From: Mesorhizobium sp. WSM4311 | GTDB lineage: Bacteria > Pseudomonadota > Alphaproteobacteria > Rhizobiales > Rhizobiaceae | Direction of reading: 5' to 3' | Length of the DNA stretch: 64,000 bases | NCBI RefSeq assembly: GCF_002295115.1 | Contig: NZ_NSFV01000001.1 | Coordinates: 62,001 to 126,000 of the forward strand | Part shown: positions 25,957 to 34,553 of the stretch, in pieces | How positions within the stretch are numbered: the stretch's first letter is position 1 | How the letters are laid out: each line of letters opens with the position of its first letter | Position numbers and translations under genes: made by a program | Notes under the pieces: generated by a model | Seen by the model: the letters and a program-made list of their open reading frames with translations, nothing else | Database searches by the model: none | What the model was told of the DNA's origin: nothing

Positions 25957-26720
25957 GCCGGCTCGAATTGCGGCATGTGCGCAAGGCGTTTGGCGGGCTC
26001 GACGTGCTCGCCGACATTTCGCTCAGCGTCGGTGCCGGCGAATTCGTCTCGATCCTTGGGCCTTCGGGTGCCGGCAAGTCGACGCTGTTCCAGCTTCTGA
26101 CGGGTGCCGAGCATGGCGAAGGCGAGATGTTGTTCGACGACACGCCGCTCGACGACCATGGCCGGCATTTCGCATTCATGCCGCAGCGCGACGCCCTGAT
26201 GCCGTGGCGGCGCATCCTCGACAACACGACACTCGGGCTGGAAGTGCAAGGCGTCGGACGCCAGGCGGCGCGGGCGCGGGTCGCGCCGCTGCTTGCCGAG
26301 TTCGGGCTCGCCGGCTTCGAGCGGCATTTTCCGGCACAGCTTTCCGGCGGCATGCGCCAGCGCGCGGCGCTTTTGCGCACCGTGGTGCAGGAGCGCGACA
26401 TGCTTTTGCTCGACGAGCCGTTTGGCGCGCTCGACGCACTGACCCGCGCGGCCATGCAGCGCTGGCTCGAGCAGATGTGGCGGCATCATCGCTGGACGGC
26501 GCTGCTGATCACCCACGATGTGCGCGAGGCGGTGTTCCTGTCCGACCGCATCTATGTGCTGTCGGCGCGCCCGGCCCGTGTTTTGCGCGAGATCACGGTG
26601 CCCTTGCCGCGTCCGCGCGATCCGACCGGCGCCACCGCGCAACAGGCCGGCGCACTCGAGGCCGAGATCCTCGACATCTTGCTCAACCCCCAACCATCCA
26701 AAGGACATGACCATGACTGA
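25953..26720 (+). CDS. thiZ: ABC ATPase for thiamine precursor (ThiZ type)
   Basis: A 255-residue ATPase: Walker A GPSGAGKST (36-44), Q-loop FMPQRDALMPW, signature LSGGMRQRAAL, Walker B LLLDEPFGALDALT, H-loop LLITHDVREAV. It powers uptake through the ThiX permease. Overlaps the permease gene by 4 bases. Riboswitch-controlled as part of the operon. Confidence 0.9.
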   Translation: MSRLELRHVRKAFGGLDVLADISLSVGAGEFVSILGPSGAGKSTLFQLLTGAEHGEGEMLFDDTPLDDHGRHFAFMPQRDALMPWRRILDNTTLGLEVQGVGRQAARARVAPLLAEFGLAGFERHFPAQLSGGMRQRAALLRTVVQERDMLLLDEPFGALDALTRAAMQRWLEQMWRHHRWTALLITHDVREAVFLSDRIYVLSARPARVLREITVPLPRPRDPTGATAQQAGALEAEILDILLNPQPSKGHDHD

Positions 26721-27729
26721 TCTGACACGCCGGCAGGCTTTGCTGCTCACCCTTGCCAGCGGTCTTCCGCTGATCGCCGGAGCGAGCCGTGTCTTCGCCG
26801 CGACGCAAAAAATCACCGTCGCGCTGGACTGGACTGTCAACACCAACCACATCGGGCTGTTCGTCGCCCGCGACAAGGGATTTTACCGCGAGGCCGGCCT
26901 CGAGGTCGACATTTTGCCCTACAGTAATACCGGCGCCGGCACGCTCGTCGCCAACCGCGTTGCCGATTTCGGCATCAACGGCACCATCAGCCTGTTCACC
27001 CAGAAGACCGCCGGGGCCGACTTGAAGGCCGTCTACGCCGTGGTGCAGTCGGAAACCGGCCGCGTGGTCTTCAATGCGGCGCGCAGCGAGATCAAAAGTC
27101 CGAAGGACCTTGACGGCCTGACCTATGGCGGTTTCGGCAGCGCCTGGGAAAACGCACTGATCTCGACCATCATCCGCCACGACGGCGGCAAGGGCAATTT
27201 CGAAACGGTGACGCTCGGCACTTCCGCCTATGAAGCGCTGGCCAATGGCTCTGTCGACTTCACGCTCGAGGTCTCGACCTGGGAGGGCGTCGAGGCCGAA
27301 CTCAAAGGCATCAAGCAGCGCAGCTTCGTCTATGCCGACTACGGCGTGCCCGACGAGCATACGACGCTGATCTCCTCGAGCGAAGCCTATCTCGAAGCAA
27401 ACCCGGCACTGGCGTCGGCTTTTATTCAGGCAACGCGGCGCGGCTATCAGTTCACCGTCGATCATCCAGCCGAAGCCGCAGCGCTGCTGATCGCCGCCAA
27501 CAAGGATGCCTTGACCAATCCGGCGTTGATCGAGGCGTCGCTGAAGGCGCTGATCGACGGGCATTATCTGCGCGCGGAGAACGGCGCCATCGGCACGATG
27601 GATCCGGCCAAGATGGACGCCATAGGCGACTATCTCTTCAAAGCGGGAATCTTGCGCGACGCTGATGGTAAGATCCTGACGCAGCGCCCTGATTTCACGA
27701 AGTATTTCGTAAATCTGAATTTGGGATGA
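26713..27729 (+). CDS. thiY: Thiamine-precursor-binding protein (ThiY / NMT1-THI5-like)
   Basis: A 338-residue periplasmic protein. N-terminus has twin-arginine-like TRRQALLLTLASGLPLIAGA, then an NMT1/THI5 fold: KITVALDWTVNTNHIGLFVA at mature residues 1-20, hallmark of ThiY, the N-formyl-4-amino-5-aminomethyl-2-methylpyrimidine binder. Start 26713 sits 7 bases after AAGGA; ATG 26707 is too close. Last gene of the operon, ended by a terminator at 27778. Confidence 0.9.
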   Translation: MTDLTRRQALLLTLASGLPLIAGASRVFAATQKITVALDWTVNTNHIGLFVARDKGFYREAGLEVDILPYSNTGAGTLVANRVADFGINGTISLFTQKTAGADLKAVYAVVQSETGRVVFNAARSEIKSPKDLDGLTYGGFGSAWENALISTIIRHDGGKGNFETVTLGTSAYEALANGSVDFTLEVSTWEGVEAELKGIKQRSFVYADYGVPDEHTTLISSSEAYLEANPALASAFIQATRRGYQFTVDHPAEAAALLIAANKDALTNPALIEASLKALIDGHYLRAENGAIGTMDPAKMDAIGDYLFKAGILRDADGKILTQRPDFTKYFVNLNLG

Positions 27730-27777
27730 GGCTGGACAAGCATCACCCGGTAGCGGACGGCCTGTTCCGTTAGGTTC

Positions 27778-27811
27778 GCATGCGGGGGGCGTCCCGCACC
27801 CGCATGCTTTC
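27778..27811 (+). terminator. Terminator of the thiamine uptake operon
   Basis: GCATGCGGG/CCCGCATGC, 9 perfect pairs, followed by TTT. Confidence 0.75.
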
Positions 27812-27873
27812 GCAGGAGTTGTCCCGTTTGATGCCGATCCGATCGTCCCGGTTAACCCCCCGGCAATGGTTGC

Positions 27874-28599
27874 GTGCAATGGTCGCTTCGGGGGATCATC
27901 GGGGTGTTTGCGTTGCTCACGTCAAAAAGTGAAGCGTTTTCGCATAATAATGAGGGCGGATTTTTCTCCGCGGCGCGAAAGCGTGACATACTGGTCGATC
28001 TGCGCGAAGGCTTTTTTCGCCTCTGTGCCCTGGCCTGCGCGGGGCTGTTCGTCTATCGCGGCATGTCCCAGCTCGTGGAGGACCCGACCCGGATCAACGC
28101 CGCGCTGGTGGCGATTTCCGAGATCCTCACTTTCACCTGGCTGCTTCTGTCGCGGCGTCCGGTGACGCGTGACTGGAATCCGCTTACGGTCGTCGTCTCC
28201 GTGACCGCCAGTTTCGGTGTCGCGTTGATCAGCCTCCAGCCTGGCATAGCGCTTGTTCCGGTCTATTTCGCCGCGCCGCTGCAGTTTGTTGCGCTGTTGT
28301 TCGTCATCTGGGGCAAGATATCGCTTGGCCGTTCCTTTGCCATCCTGCCTGGCAATCGCGGTGTGATGACGGGCGGCGCCTACCGGATTGTGCGGCACCC
28401 GATCTATGCCGGCTACCTCGCCGGCCATGTGCTCTATCTGCTGTCGGCCTTTTCCTTCCACAACCTCGCTGTCTATGCGGTCATCACCTACATGCAGCTG
28501 TATCGCATCCTGCGCGAGGAGGCCCTTTTGGCCGCCGAACCGGAGTATCGCGCTTACATGGAACGTGTGCGCTACAGGCTGTTCTACCGCCTGTTCTGA
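27874..28599 (+). CDS. Isoprenylcysteine methyltransferase-like membrane protein
   Basis: About 241 residues with several transmembrane segments (about 47-65, 75-95, 105-125, 130-150, 190-215). The C-terminal half has the ICMT/PEMT pattern: GGAYRIVRHPIYAGYLAGHV (SAM-binding RHPxYxG) and REEALLAAEPEYRAYMERVR. Such enzymes methylate lipids or small molecules in the membrane. Start uncertain; GTG 27874 lacks a good ribosome-binding site. No linked pathway gene. Confidence 0.82.
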   Translation: MQWSLRGIIGVFALLTSKSEAFSHNNEGGFFSAARKRDILVDLREGFFRLCALACAGLFVYRGMSQLVEDPTRINAALVAISEILTFTWLLLSRRPVTRDWNPLTVVVSVTASFGVALISLQPGIALVPVYFAAPLQFVALLFVIWGKISLGRSFAILPGNRGVMTGGAYRIVRHPIYAGYLAGHVLYLLSAFSFHNLAVYAVITYMQLYRILREEALLAAEPEYRAYMERVRYRLFYRLF

Positions 28600-28614
28600 G
28601 GGCAGGATTGTCGA

Positions 28615-28882
28615 TTGAAGAGGCTGGGGTCCGCGATCGGTCGGTCGCCATACCGGTCCGCGCGTCGGCATTGGTGGCGGAACCAATCCAAGCAATCCGT
28701 CCAGCCCGAGCAATCTCTCGTACGCGAGCAATCCCAATCATCCGAGCCTGCCGGGTGTCGTAGCCCAGATGTCCAACAGCCAGGTGGCGCGCATGAAGAA
28801 GCGCTGCGTCGACGTGCTCAGCAGCGAGGGCAGTTATGATCGCGACCTGCGTCAGCTCTGCCTGTTGATCGCCCGCCGCTGA
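28615..28882 (+). pseudogene. Small secreted-type protein, frameshifted
   Basis: The C-terminal part GGTNPSNPSSPSNLSYASNP, then NHPSLPGVVAQMSN and RDLRQLCLLIARR, reads to a stop at 28882 and looks like a conserved rhizobial small protein, but this frame has no start codon after its upstream stop. A plausible start, TTG 28615 after AGGA, encodes MKRLGSAIG in another frame. One or two shifts between about 28645 and 28680 would join them. Decayed gene or sequence error; the 37-residue remainder from ATG 28769 could still be made. Confidence 0.5.
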
Positions 28883-29058
28883 AGCCAGGGGCGCCAGGAA
28901 TCGACGTGCGCAATCGGCGTGAACCTTTTTGACGGTCTGACCTCCGGCCGTTCGGAAGCCCGTCTCTCGGGCAGGCTTCCGCGTGTCTGGCGCTGTCAAT
29001 TCCTACCCTGTATCTATCGGGATATCGGATCCTTCCTTCGCCGGCGAACATTAGGGGC

Positions 29059-29083
29059 GGAACGGTAAGGCGGCTCGAACGTT
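29059..29083 (+). promoter_or_regulatory. EcfG/RpoE2-type promoter of the DUF3309 gene
   Basis: GGAAC (29059-29063), 16 bases, CGTT (29080-29083): exact consensus, 69 bases before the start codon. Confidence 0.72.
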
Positions 29084-29152
29084 CTCATTTTCGAAACACT
29101 GCAAATGACGGTGTTCGAAACCGGCGCACCAGCGCCCACGGGAGCGGGAACC

Positions 29153-29317
29153 ATGACCTTAGGCACAATACTCATCATCCTTCTTGTCCTCGCGCTGCTT
29201 GGCGGCTTTAGCGGGCTCGGCGGCGGGCCGTTCTATGGAACCGGCTACTATGGCGGCGGCGGGCTCGGGCTTGTGCTGCTGATCATCATCATCCTCGTCG
29301 TACTAGGGCGCATCTAG
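29153..29317 (+). CDS. DUF3309 small membrane protein
   Basis: A 54-residue protein: first helix TILIILLVLALLGGF, a glycine-rich loop (GLGGGPFYGTGYYGGGG) and a second helix LGLVLLIIIILVVLGR. This helix-Gly loop-helix layout is DUF3309. Function unknown; the family is widespread in rhizobia. Start at 29153 follows GGGAGCGGGAACC. The exact EcfG promoter upstream indicates stress induction. Confidence 0.85.
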   Translation: MTLGTILIILLVLALLGGFSGLGGGPFYGTGYYGGGGLGLVLLIIIILVVLGRI

Positions 29318-29501
29318 CTGCCTGCAAGCCGCCGGGATGATCGCAATCCCGTGACCATGTCGGGGCCGAGGCGCACCGGATTGTGATGCAAGCCAGCCGG
29401 CTTGTGAACCGCCGTCACGCGGGACTGGCGTATGGTGATTTCGGTCCACACCCCCCGTGGAAACAAGAGGAGAGGGCCCCACCCCTTCATCCTCCTCCAA
29501 G

Positions 29502-29532
29502 GCCCGCCCCGGTATCCCGGAGCGGGCATTTT
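29502..29532 (+). terminator. Rho-independent terminator
   Basis: GCCCGC-C-CCGG / CCGG-A-GCGGGC with a 4-base loop and ATTTT. It lies 185 bases after the DUF3309 gene; the stretch 29318-29719 otherwise holds nothing recognised. Confidence 0.6.
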
Positions 29533-29719
29533 GCCGGGGTAACCGAGACGCTTGTGCCGTCGGTGTGGCTGATGGTTCCGCCCGGGCTTCCAGCTGTCTC
29601 ACCAACGCCTCGACGATGGCTGGCCCGAGCCCCTTGCTCGGCACGTCATTGGCGATCTAGCTGACGCCAATGTCCGTAACAGGCAATTTCCAGTCGCTGC
29701 CTGGGGTCTCGGCATCGCA

Positions 29720-29776
29720 TTGACAGGAGGTTTACAGCCATATAATGAACAGGACTATACAGGTTCAATGAACAGG
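29720..29776 (+). promoter_or_regulatory. Promoter and probable operator of the GntR-headed operon
   Basis: TTGACA (29720-29725) and TATAAT (29741-29746) are perfect hexamers with a short 15-base spacer. The 10-mer AATGAACAGG occurs at 29744-29753 and again at 29767-29776, a 23-bp period, overlapping the -10 and the start region. Such placement suits autorepression by the GntR product. Confidence 0.6.
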
Positions 29777-29777
29777 T

Positions 29778-30509
29778 ATGCATATGAAGCGGCGCATGGT
29801 TCAACTGTCTCCCGGCACGGGCAAGCCCGAGCAGATCGCGACCGTTCTGGAACATGAAATCCGCTCCGGCGTGCTCGGCTTCGGAGACCGCCTGCAAAGC
29901 GAGAACGAGCTCGTCCAGCGCTTCTCCGTCAGCCGCAACACGGTCCGCAAGGGCCTCGAGGAACTGTCCAGCCGTGGGCTGATCACCACCAAGGTCGGCA
30001 TCGGCTCCTTCGTCACCTTCGACGGCAAGCCGGTCGACGACGCGATCGGCTGGTCGCGGGCGCTGGCCAATGCCGGCGCCAATGCCGAAACGAGGACGCT
30101 GCGGCTGGAGATCATCGAAGACGCCGATCTCGCTGCCTTGCTGGAGATCGAAAGCCCCTTCTTCATCGCCGTCGACCGTGTGCGCACCAATGCCAGCGAT
30201 GGCCACGCGATTTCGATCGAGCGCAGCCGCCTGCCGCTGTCGCCGGAGCTTGAGGATGTGCCGCTGCGCGGCCTGCGCGAAGGATCGCTGCACCAGACGC
30301 TGCGCGGCGCCGGCCTCATCCCCGACCATGGCGAGGAATGGGTCGGCATCGAGATGCTCAACGCCGAGGACGCGGCCATCCTGGGTTGCCCGCAAGGCAC
30401 GCCCTTCCTGCGCGGGCGGCGGCTGACGCGCGCGGCCGACGACCGGCCGATCGAATATGTCACCAGCCTGCTCAATCCGGCGCATTTCGCGCTGCATATG
30501 AGGTTCTGA
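29778..30509 (+). CDS. GntR-family regulator, HutC/UTRA type
   Basis: A 243-residue regulator. Winged helix at about residues 15-75 (SENELVQRFSVSRNTVRKGL, ELSSRGLITTKVGIGSFV), then a UTRA ligand domain ending RRLTRAADDRPIEYVTSLLN, FALHMRF. HutC-type regulators usually sense the substrate of the genes they control. It is first in a tight operon: 3 bases to the ADP-ribosylglycohydrolase gene. Start 29778 or 29784. Confidence 0.9.
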   Translation: MHMKRRMVQLSPGTGKPEQIATVLEHEIRSGVLGFGDRLQSENELVQRFSVSRNTVRKGLEELSSRGLITTKVGIGSFVTFDGKPVDDAIGWSRALANAGANAETRTLRLEIIEDADLAALLEIESPFFIAVDRVRTNASDGHAISIERSRLPLSPELEDVPLRGLREGSLHQTLRGAGLIPDHGEEWVGIEMLNAEDAAILGCPQGTPFLRGRRLTRAADDRPIEYVTSLLNPAHFALHMRF

Positions 30510-30512
30510 GCG

Positions 30513-31541
30513 ATGCCGGACACGCTTGATCGCGCCATGGGCGCGCTTGTCGGCGGGGCGCTGGGAGACGCGCTTGGCATGCCGACGCAGCTCCTGTCGC
30601 CGGCGCGCATCGCGGAGCTCTACGGCCGTGTCGACGATTTCGTCGCGCCCTTCGCCGAGCATCCCGTGTCGAAGGGATTATTGGCCGGCACAATTACCGA
30701 CGATACCGAACAGGCGCTGCTGCTCGGCCGCATCCTGGTTGTTTCAGGCGAGCGCTTCGACCACACGCGCTGGGTCAACGCGCTGCTCGACTGGGAGCGC
30801 GAGGTCAAGGCGCGCGGCAGCTACGATCTGCTGGGGCCGTCGACCAAGCGCGCCATCGACGCCATCAACAAGGGCGTGCCGGCCGAGGAAGCGGGGCGCA
30901 GCGGCGACACCAATGGGGCTGCCATGCGCATCGCGCCTGTCGGCATCATGATGCCGCTGGAGCCACTCGACGCGTTCGTCGCCAAGGTGGCCGAGACCTG
31001 CCGCGCCACGCACAACACCTCGATTGCCATAGCCTCGGCCGCAGCGGTCGCGGCGGCCGTCAGCCGTGGCGTTTCCGGCGGCGACTGGCGCGCCGCCTGC
31101 GACAGTGCCGTCGCGGCGGCGAGGCGAGGGGCGACACTTGGCCATTGGGTGACCGGCGGCGACATCGCCTCGCGTATCGTCTGGGCGCAGGATCTGGTGC
31201 GCGGCAAAGTGGCGGGGGATGCGATCCGGCTGATCACCGACCTGGTCGGCACCGGCGTTGCCAGCCAGGAATCGGTTCCGGCCGCCTTCGCTGTGCTGGA
31301 AGTCGCCGGGGGCGATCCCTGGCAAGCGGCTGTGATCAGCGCCAATCTCGGCGGCGACACCGACACGATCGGCGCCATCGCGGCCGGTATGGCCGGCGCC
31401 TGCACCGGCTTTTCACTGTTGCCGCAGCAGCATATTGCCCGGCTTGTCGGCATCGACATGTCAGAGGTGCGCGCGCTTGCCGCCGATCTCGTGGCGGCAA
31501 GGGTGGCCAAGACCGGGTTCGGCAAGGACGCGGCCGAATGA
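30513..31541 (+). CDS. ADP-ribosylglycohydrolase family protein
   Basis: A 342-residue DraG/ARH-fold enzyme. Di-magnesium ligands are visible: GALGDALGMPTQ near the N-terminus, ITDDTEQALL (T62-D63-D64) and GGDTDTIGAIAAG (about 280-292). The family cleaves N- or O-glycosidic ADP-ribose bonds, but members in catabolic operons may act on other ribosylated compounds. Here it sits between a GntR regulator and a PfkB kinase and upstream of an importer, favouring a small-molecule N-glycoside rather than a protein target (inference). Its stop overlaps the next start (ATGA). Confidence 0.9.
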   Translation: MPDTLDRAMGALVGGALGDALGMPTQLLSPARIAELYGRVDDFVAPFAEHPVSKGLLAGTITDDTEQALLLGRILVVSGERFDHTRWVNALLDWEREVKARGSYDLLGPSTKRAIDAINKGVPAEEAGRSGDTNGAAMRIAPVGIMMPLEPLDAFVAKVAETCRATHNTSIAIASAAAVAAAVSRGVSGGDWRAACDSAVAAARRGATLGHWVTGGDIASRIVWAQDLVRGKVAGDAIRLITDLVGTGVASQESVPAAFAVLEVAGGDPWQAAVISANLGGDTDTIGAIAAGMAGACTGFSLLPQQHIARLVGIDMSEVRALAADLVAARVAKTGFGKDAAE

Positions 31542-32515
31542 GCGGGCGCCTCGTCCATATCGGCAGCGCGGTGGTCGACTATGTCTACCGCATCGACGCC
31601 TTGCCCGCGCCGGGTACCGAGAAGACGGCATCGAGCTTTGCCCAGGTCGCCGGCGGCGGCTTCAACATGATGGTCGCGGCCTCCCGCACCGGCATGACAG
31701 TGGTGTTCGGCGGCCAGCTCGGCAGCGGGCCGAACGGCGATTTCCTGCGCGCCGCCTTCGCCGCAGAAGGCATCGAGACACTGACGCCGCCATCGCTTGC
31801 GATGGACAGCGGCAATTGCGTCGCCATGATCTCGAGCGATGCCGAGCGCACTTTCGTCTCGTGGCCGGGGGCAGAAAGTGTGCTCACCCTCGACATGATG
31901 GCGCCCGTATCGGCGGCGCCGGACGATTGGGTGTTCACCTCTGGCTATACGCTGAGCTATGCGGGAAGCCGCGACGCGCTCACAGACTGGATCGAGGCGC
32001 TTCCTGCGCAAACACCGTTCGTCTTTGACCCGACGCCGATCATTTCGGACATTCCGCGCCTGATCCTGTCGCGGGTGCTTGCCCGCACCACCTGGCTCAG
32101 CTGCAACGCGGCGGAGGCCGCCGACATTGCCGGCTCCGGTGACGTCGAGAGCCTGGCGACGCGGCTGCTCGCCGACCATTGCCCCCGGGCCGCCGGCGTC
32201 GTCATCCGCTCGGCGGCCAAGGGCTGCCATATCAGGCTGGCCGACGGCATGGCGCAGACCATTACCGGCTTCAACGTCACGGCAGTCGACACCAACGGCG
32301 CCGGCGACACCCATATCGGCGCTTTCATCAGTGCGTTGGCGCGCGGTACGCCGCCCTTCGAGGCGGGGCGTTACGCCAATGCGGCGGCGGCCATTTCGGT
32401 CACCCGCCATGGCGGCTCATCGGCGCCGACCGATGCGGAAATCCAGACTTTCCTGAGCCAGGCCGCCGCGACCGGCGCGCCGGGCCAGAACCAGAAGGCC
32501 CATCAGACAGCCTGA
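31538..32515 (+). CDS. PfkB-family carbohydrate/nucleoside kinase
   Basis: A 325-residue ribokinase-fold enzyme. Motif 1 GGGFNMMVAASRTG (about 37-50) and motif 2 DTNGAGDTHIGAFISAL (about 251-267, with the catalytic Asp) are intact. Phosphorylates a sugar or nucleoside with ATP. Overlap with the ADP-ribosylglycohydrolase gene suggests it acts on that enzyme's product, for example ribose or a ribosyl compound (inference). Confidence 0.9.
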   Translation: MSGRLVHIGSAVVDYVYRIDALPAPGTEKTASSFAQVAGGGFNMMVAASRTGMTVVFGGQLGSGPNGDFLRAAFAAEGIETLTPPSLAMDSGNCVAMISSDAERTFVSWPGAESVLTLDMMAPVSAAPDDWVFTSGYTLSYAGSRDALTDWIEALPAQTPFVFDPTPIISDIPRLILSRVLARTTWLSCNAAEAADIAGSGDVESLATRLLADHCPRAAGVVIRSAAKGCHIRLADGMAQTITGFNVTAVDTNGAGDTHIGAFISALARGTPPFEAGRYANAAAAISVTRHGGSSAPTDAEIQTFLSQAAATGAPGQNQKAHQTA

Positions 32516-32554
32516 CAAGCCCCGCCAAGCGGGCAAACAATGAGAGGAACCGAC

Positions 32555-33616
32555 ATGCGCATGCCAAGATTGACTGCCCTGCTGACGGCGACTGCCGTTT
32601 TCACCACCGCACTCACGCTGGCCGCCAATGCCGCCGAAGTGCATGTGCTCAACTGGAAAGGCTACGGCGCCGACGAGCCCTGGGCGGTCGCCGCCTTCGA
32701 GAAGGCGACCGGCAACAAGGTCGTCAACGACTTCTTCAATTCCGAACAGGAAATGCTGACCAAGATCCGGACCAATCCGGGGCTTTATGACGTGGTCATG
32801 ATCAACGCCGCCTTCAACGACCAGGCGATGGCGGAAAAACTGATCCAGCCGATCGATACGTCGAAATTGCCGAACTATGCCGACATCAGCAAGGATAAGG
32901 CCGGTTCGCCGATGCTCGACCATGAGGGCAAGGTCTATGGCGTGCCATGGGTGTGGGGCCTGACCGCGCTCGCCATCAATGAAAAATCCTTCGACAAGGC
33001 GCCGACGTCGATCGCCGAAATGTGGGATCCCAAGCACAAGGGCCGCGTCGTCATTCGCGACGACGCCGTCGAGGCGGTGCAGTTCGGCGCTATCGCCACC
33101 GGTCAGAACATCAACGACATCAAGGATATGGATGCGGTCAAGACGAAGCTCACCTCGCTGATGCCGCAGATCAAGACGTTCTGGAGCTCGGAGAACGACT
33201 GGAACCAGATGGTCGCCTCCAACCAGATCGACATCGGCACCTATTGGAGCGGATCGGCCGATCGCGCCAAGACGCATTTCAAGCTGCCGGTTTCGCTGGT
33301 CATTCCGCAGGAAGGCGCCGTCGCCTGGCTGGATGCCTTCTCCATTCCTGTCGGCTCCAAGAATGTCGAGGGCGCGCAGGCCTTCATCAACTGGATGATC
33401 GACCCGAAATTCTACGTCGAATGGGTCACCAAAGTCGGCGCCCCTGTGTCCGCCAACACCAAGGCCGTGGCGGCGCTGCCTCAGGATGCCTTCAACCGCA
33501 AGGTGATGGGCGATCCAGAGGTCGCCAAGCGCATCCAGTTCCAGGCGCCGATCACCGATGCCCAGCGCGAGGCCTATCTGGCGCTCTGGCAGCAGCTCAA
33601 GGTCGACGTGAAATAA
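32555..33616 (+). CDS. Polyamine-type ABC binding protein (PotD/PotF-like)
   Basis: About 353 residues; signal peptide to about residue 25 (LTATAVFTTALTLAANA), mature start AEVHVLNWKGYGADEPWAVA, the family pattern of PotD/PotF and related polyamine or opine binders. The usual acidic amine-contacting residues cannot be confirmed by eye. Start at 32555 follows GAGAGGAACCGAC. An 11-bp stem-loop follows the gene, as often found after binding-protein genes. The substrate is likely a cationic or amine-bearing compound. Confidence 0.88.
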   Translation: MRMPRLTALLTATAVFTTALTLAANAAEVHVLNWKGYGADEPWAVAAFEKATGNKVVNDFFNSEQEMLTKIRTNPGLYDVVMINAAFNDQAMAEKLIQPIDTSKLPNYADISKDKAGSPMLDHEGKVYGVPWVWGLTALAINEKSFDKAPTSIAEMWDPKHKGRVVIRDDAVEAVQFGAIATGQNINDIKDMDAVKTKLTSLMPQIKTFWSSENDWNQMVASNQIDIGTYWSGSADRAKTHFKLPVSLVIPQEGAVAWLDAFSIPVGSKNVEGAQAFINWMIDPKFYVEWVTKVGAPVSANTKAVAALPQDAFNRKVMGDPEVAKRIQFQAPITDAQREAYLALWQQLKVDVK

Positions 33617-33629
33617 AACGCACGTCCGA

Positions 33630-33656
33630 ACCAGCCGGCGGTTCGCGCCGGCTGGT
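33630..33656 (+). other. Intercistronic stem-loop after binding-protein gene
   Basis: ACCAGCCGGCG/CGCCGGCTGGT, 11 perfect pairs with a 5-base loop and no T-run. Likely protects the upstream mRNA so that the binding protein is made in excess of the permeases. Confidence 0.7.
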
Positions 33657-33683
33657 CCTTTCAATCCTGGGGAGGAGGGTGGC

Positions 33684-34553
33684 ATGGCGGCACAAAGCGC
33701 GACCGCATCGCGCAGCGGGTTGAGATCGGCTCTGCCGCTGCTGGCGCCGGCCTATATCTGGCTGACGGTGGCGATCTTCCTGCCGCTGTCGGCCATGGTC
33801 TTCTTCTCCTTCATGACCGACTTGCCGCTGTCGGGAAAGCCCTGGGCTTTCACGCTCGGCAACTATGCCGCCTTCTTCTCGCAGAGCCTTTATCTCACGC
33901 TGCTGCTCGCCTCGCTGCGCCTCGGCCTCGAAGTGACGCTGTGGTGCATCGTCATCGGCTATCCCGCCGCTTACGTGCTCGCCAAGGTGCTGAAGGGGCG
34001 CAGCCGCGAAGCGATCTTCCTGCTCGTCATCCTGCCGTTCTGGTCGAACGGGCTGGTGCGCATCTTCTCCTGGGCGATGGTTTTGCGCGAAGGCGGCATC
34101 CTCGATACGGCGCTGAACGCCGTGCTGCCGTTCAAGATCAACATCGATCTGATGTATTCCTATCCGGCCGTCATCATCGGGCTGGTGCACTCCTACGTGC
34201 CCTACATGGTGCTGACCTGTTATCTCACCTTGCAGGCAATCGACGACTCGCTGATCGAGGCCGGGCGCTCGCTCGGCGCCACGCGGCTGCAGGTGCTGAA
34301 GCGGGTGATCATTCCGCTGTCGATGCCGGGCCTAGTGGCCGGTGCCGCGCTCATATTTGTCCCCGTCGTCGGCTCGTTCATGGAGCCGCGCATCCTCGGC
34401 GGGCGCACCGGCACCTTCTACGGCACCGTGATCGAGGACCAGTTCGTCGCCGTGTTCAACTGGCCGCTGGGGGCGGCATTATCCTTCATCCTGCTCGCCG
34501 TCGTGCTGGTCATCCTGGCGATCGCCTCGCCGGTGCTGCGGAGGGCTGCGTGA
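33684..34553 (+). CDS. ABC permease, PotB type
   Basis: A 289-residue membrane protein with six helices and the EAA loop EAGRSLGATRLQVLKRVIIP (about 189-208). The N-terminal LLAPAYIWLTVAIFLPLSAM helix is typical of PotB. Pairs with the PotC-type product. Start follows GGGGAGGAGGGTGGC. Stop and next start overlap (TGATG). Confidence 0.9.
   Translation: MAAQSATASRSGLRSALPLLAPAYIWLTVAIFLPLSAMVFFSFMTDLPLSGKPWAFTLGNYAAFFSQSLYLTLLLASLRLGLEVTLWCIVIGYPAAYVLAKVLKGRSREAIFLLVILPFWSNGLVRIFSWAMVLREGGILDTALNAVLPFKINIDLMYSYPAVIIGLVHSYVPYMVLTCYLTLQAIDDSLIEAGRSLGATRLQVLKRVIIPLSMPGLVAGAALIFVPVVGSFMEPRILGGRTGTFYGTVIEDQFVAVFNWPLGAALSFILLAVVLVILAIASPVLRRAA

Noticed and set aside
30821..32410. A 529-codon open frame on the minus strand
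   Set aside because: Antisense to the ADP-ribosylglycohydrolase and PfkB genes, both with intact motifs.
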